Both the position numbers and the translations under genes were made by a program. A model generated the notes under the pieces. It did no database searches. It worked only from the letters and a program-made list of their open reading frames with translations, and was not told the DNA's origin. This document shows, one piece after another, positions 5,987 to 7,348 of a DNA stretch of 7,348 bases (the stretch's first letter is position 1; each line of letters starts with the position of its first letter). This DNA comes from a bacterium. Its GTDB lineage: Bacteria > Verrucomicrobiota > Verrucomicrobiae > Limisphaerales > J093. Location of the stretch: contig JAKCAB010000616.1 in the NCBI GenBank assembly GCA_021839785.1, forward strand, positions 1 through 7,348, in the 5' to 3' direction.

Positions 5987-6907
5987 TCAGTCCCGCCTGG
6001 CCGCCGGTCGGCGGCGCAGCGCCAGATCCACCAATCGCTGGCACAGCGGCCCGAAGGCCAGCCCCGCCGCTGCGGCCGCCTTCGGCAACAGGCTCAGCGC
6101 CGTCATGCCGGGCAGCGTGTTCACCTCCAGGACGAAAGGCTGCTCGTCTTTGGAAACCATCACGTCCACGCGCGCATAATCGCGCGCGCCCACCGCCCGG
6201 TAAGCTCCCAACGCCGCCGTCTGCACGGCCGCGGTCGTTTCCGGGCTCAGCCGGGCAGGGCAGAAATACTCGGTGTTGCCGGCGGTGTATTTGTTCGTGT
6301 AATCGTAACCACCGGCCCGCGGCTGTACTTCCACGACCGGCAGCGGCACACCGTCCAGGATGCCCACCGTGGTTTCCATGCCGGCAATGCGCGCTTCCAT
6401 CAACACCTCCCGGTCATGTGCCAGTGCGCGCGTCAGCCCCGCCGGGAAATCCTCGCGGCGATCCACGAATTCAAGGCCGACGCTGGACCCCTGCCGCGCG
6501 GGTTTGAGCACCACCGGCGGTCGCCAGGCATCGGGCCAGGTACCGGTCGCCTCGCGGAATACTTCGTACCGCGGCGTGGGCACGCCGGCCGCGAGGCAGC
6601 GTTGCTTGGTGAGAATCTTGTCGAACGCCACCCGGCTCGCCTCGGCGTCGCAACCCGTGTAAGGCACCCCCAACGCGTCCAACTCGCGCTGCACCGTGCC
6701 GTCCTCGCCGTACGTGCCGTGCAAGGCCAGGAGCACGACGTCCGTCGCGGGCGGCAGTTGCCAACGTCCCGGTTGCGGGTCCAACTCGGTGACAGTGTGG
6801 CCAAGTTCGCGCAGGGCCGCCGCCACCGCCGCGCCCGAGCGCAACGATACTTCGCGTTCCGCGGAAGGCCCGCCCAGCATCACCGTGATGTTCAATTTCG
6901 CGTTCAC
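5987..6907 (-). CDS. ddl: D-alanine--D-alanine ligase
   Basis: Ddl joins two D-alanines with ATP to make the dipeptide that MurF adds to the peptidoglycan precursor. The protein is 306 residues, the same length as E. coli DdlB. By alignment the catalytic triad is present: Glu17 in GGPSAEREVSL (E. coli Glu15), Ser141 in KPARQGSSVG (Ser150) and Tyr207 in YDYTNKY (Tyr216). Arg246 and Asp248 (ARVDVM), Glu261 and Asn263 (EVNTLPGMT) complete the ATP, Mg and D-Ala sites. Tyr207 points to D-Ala-D-Ala rather than D-Ala-D-lactate synthesis. Gln139 replaces the Glu seen in E. coli REGSSVG. The start is GTG at 6905-6907, with AGG close upstream, giving an N-terminus (MNAKLNITVMLGG) that matches E. coli MTDKIAVLLGG; the ATG nine codons on would cut the first strand. 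It follows murB by 13 bases. Confidence 0.97.
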   Translation of the reverse strand: MNAKLNITVMLGGPSAEREVSLRSGAAVAAALRELGHTVTELDPQPGRWQLPPATDVVLLALHGTYGEDGTVQRELDALGVPYTGCDAEASRVAFDKILTKQRCLAAGVPTPRYEVFREATGTWPDAWRPPVVLKPARQGSSVGLEFVDRREDFPAGLTRALAHDREVLMEARIAGMETTVGILDGVPLPVVEVQPRAGGYDYTNKYTAGNTEYFCPARLSPETTAAVQTAALGAYRAVGARDYARVDVMVSKDEQPFVLEVNTLPGMTALSLLPKAAAAAGLAFGPLCQRLVDLALRRRPAARRD

Positions 6908-6920
6908 TCGCCTGCCCGTT

Positions 6921-7348
6921 TCAAACCGAATCTTCGCCCACGATCTCGACTTCAGTCTCCAACTCCACCGCGCGTTTGGCCCGCGCCTCCACCCGCACCC
7001 ACTCGATCAATTCCAGCACTTCGGCCGCTGTGGCTCCGCCGGTGTTGACGATGAAATTGCCGTGCACGGTCGAGACCTGTGCGCCGCCGATCCGGGTGCC
7101 TTTCAACCCCAACTCGTCAATGAGCCGGCCCGCCGGGATCGTCGCGGGGTTTTTGAAAATGCAGCCCGCGCTCGCCTCACGCGGCTGCGTCTCCTGCCGC
7201 TGGCGCCGAAACGCCTCCATCCGCGCCTGGATCGCGGCCTCGTCGCCGGGCTGACCACGAAAAACGGCGGCCAGCGCGAGGTTGGTGCGGAACGCCGGGC
7301 AGGACCGGTATTCCGCCGGCACGGCGCTCGCCGGCTTCTCCTCCGCCT
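6921..7348 (-). CDS. murB: UDP-N-acetylenolpyruvoylglucosamine reductase MurB (C-terminal part, 5' end outside window)
   Basis: MurB is the FAD/NADPH enzyme that reduces UDP-GlcNAc-enolpyruvate to UDP-MurNAc, the second committed peptidoglycan step. About 142 codons are visible, open to the right edge. They cover the MurB C-terminal domain: a YRSC segment, FRGQPGDEAAI, SAGCIFKNP, AGRLIDELGLKGTRIGGAQVS, HGNFIVNTGGATAAEVLELI and the final LETEVEIVG with the C-terminal glutamates. The form is the shorter type II MurB. The FAD-binding N-terminal domain lies outside the window. In AGCIFKNP the Cys (bases 7161-7163) occupies the place of the catalytic Ser229 of E. coli AGSFFKNP. The GTG at 7320-7322 is an internal codon, since family-like sequence continues upstream of it. 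The gene heads the visible dcw operon; murC and murG would be expected further upstream. Confidence 0.94.
   Translation of the reverse strand, partial: AEEKPASAVPAEYRSCPAFRTNLALAAVFRGQPGDEAAIQARMEAFRRQRQETQPREASAGCIFKNPATIPAGRLIDELGLKGTRIGGAQVSTVHGNFIVNTGGATAAEVLELIEWVRVEARAKRAVELETEVEIVGEDSV

Noticed and set aside
5985..6044. Longer FtsQ starting inside ddl
   Set aside because: It would overlap ddl by 58 bases and add a Gly/Pro-rich stretch before the basic tail. ATG 5984 directly after the ddl stop is the better start.
4848..6179. A 443-codon open frame on the + strand opposite ftsA, ftsQ and ddl
   Set aside because: No domain similarity is visible, its composition is shadow-like, and the - strand genes in the same region are certain.
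1..7348. CRISPR arrays, insertion sequences, tRNA or rRNA genes, toxin-antitoxin or defence genes
   Set aside because: I saw no regularly spaced repeats, terminal inverted repeats with a transposase, tRNA-like sequence or relevant protein motifs on either strand.

Overview
The window is GC-rich chromosomal DNA with tight, mostly bacterial housekeeping gene content. It most likely comes from a member of the Verrucomicrobiota, possibly the Limisphaerales/Pedosphaera side. That placement is inferred from protein style: a divergent FtsZ, a 'cytidylate kinase-like' protein of the kind I associate with this phylum, an EF-P with an RTPGNLR loop and a MurB with an AGCIFKNP motif. No marker RNA is present to confirm it.

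Layout: the left edge (1-776, + strand) holds the C-terminal part of a GAF-type sensor histidine kinase. It converges on a cytidylate kinase-like gene (805-1533, - strand). A 274-base divergent spacer (1534-1807) follows, with a leader hairpin and a weak candidate promoter for the kinase-like gene. Next comes efp, elongation factor P (1808-2365, + strand). A 90-base convergent spacer with a strong nested inverted repeat (2366-2455) separates efp from the end of a division and cell-wall (dcw) operon on the - strand. In transcription order (right to left) that operon reads murB (partial, cut by the window edge), ddl, ftsQ, ftsA, ftsZ. Junctions are a 13-base gap, a 2-base gap, an 8-base overlap and an 18-base gap, so co-transcription and translational coupling are likely.

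How the genes work together: MurB completes UDP-MurNAc and Ddl makes D-Ala-D-Ala, both cytoplasmic precursor steps of peptidoglycan. FtsQ, FtsA and FtsZ build the divisome that directs septal wall synthesis. FtsA carries a C-terminal amphipathic helix and FtsZ a C-terminal LDTPTYIRR peptide, so the FtsZ-FtsA-membrane link looks intact.

I see no mobile element, CRISPR array, tRNA, rRNA or defence system, and nothing I would call a new biological system. The points most worth a second look are residue-level departures in core proteins: the FtsZ nucleotide-binding signature (GGSTASG instead of GGGTGTG), Asn at the EF-P loop tip where modified Lys or Arg normally sits, and Cys at the MurB catalytic Ser position. 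All may be lineage traits rather than individual novelties.
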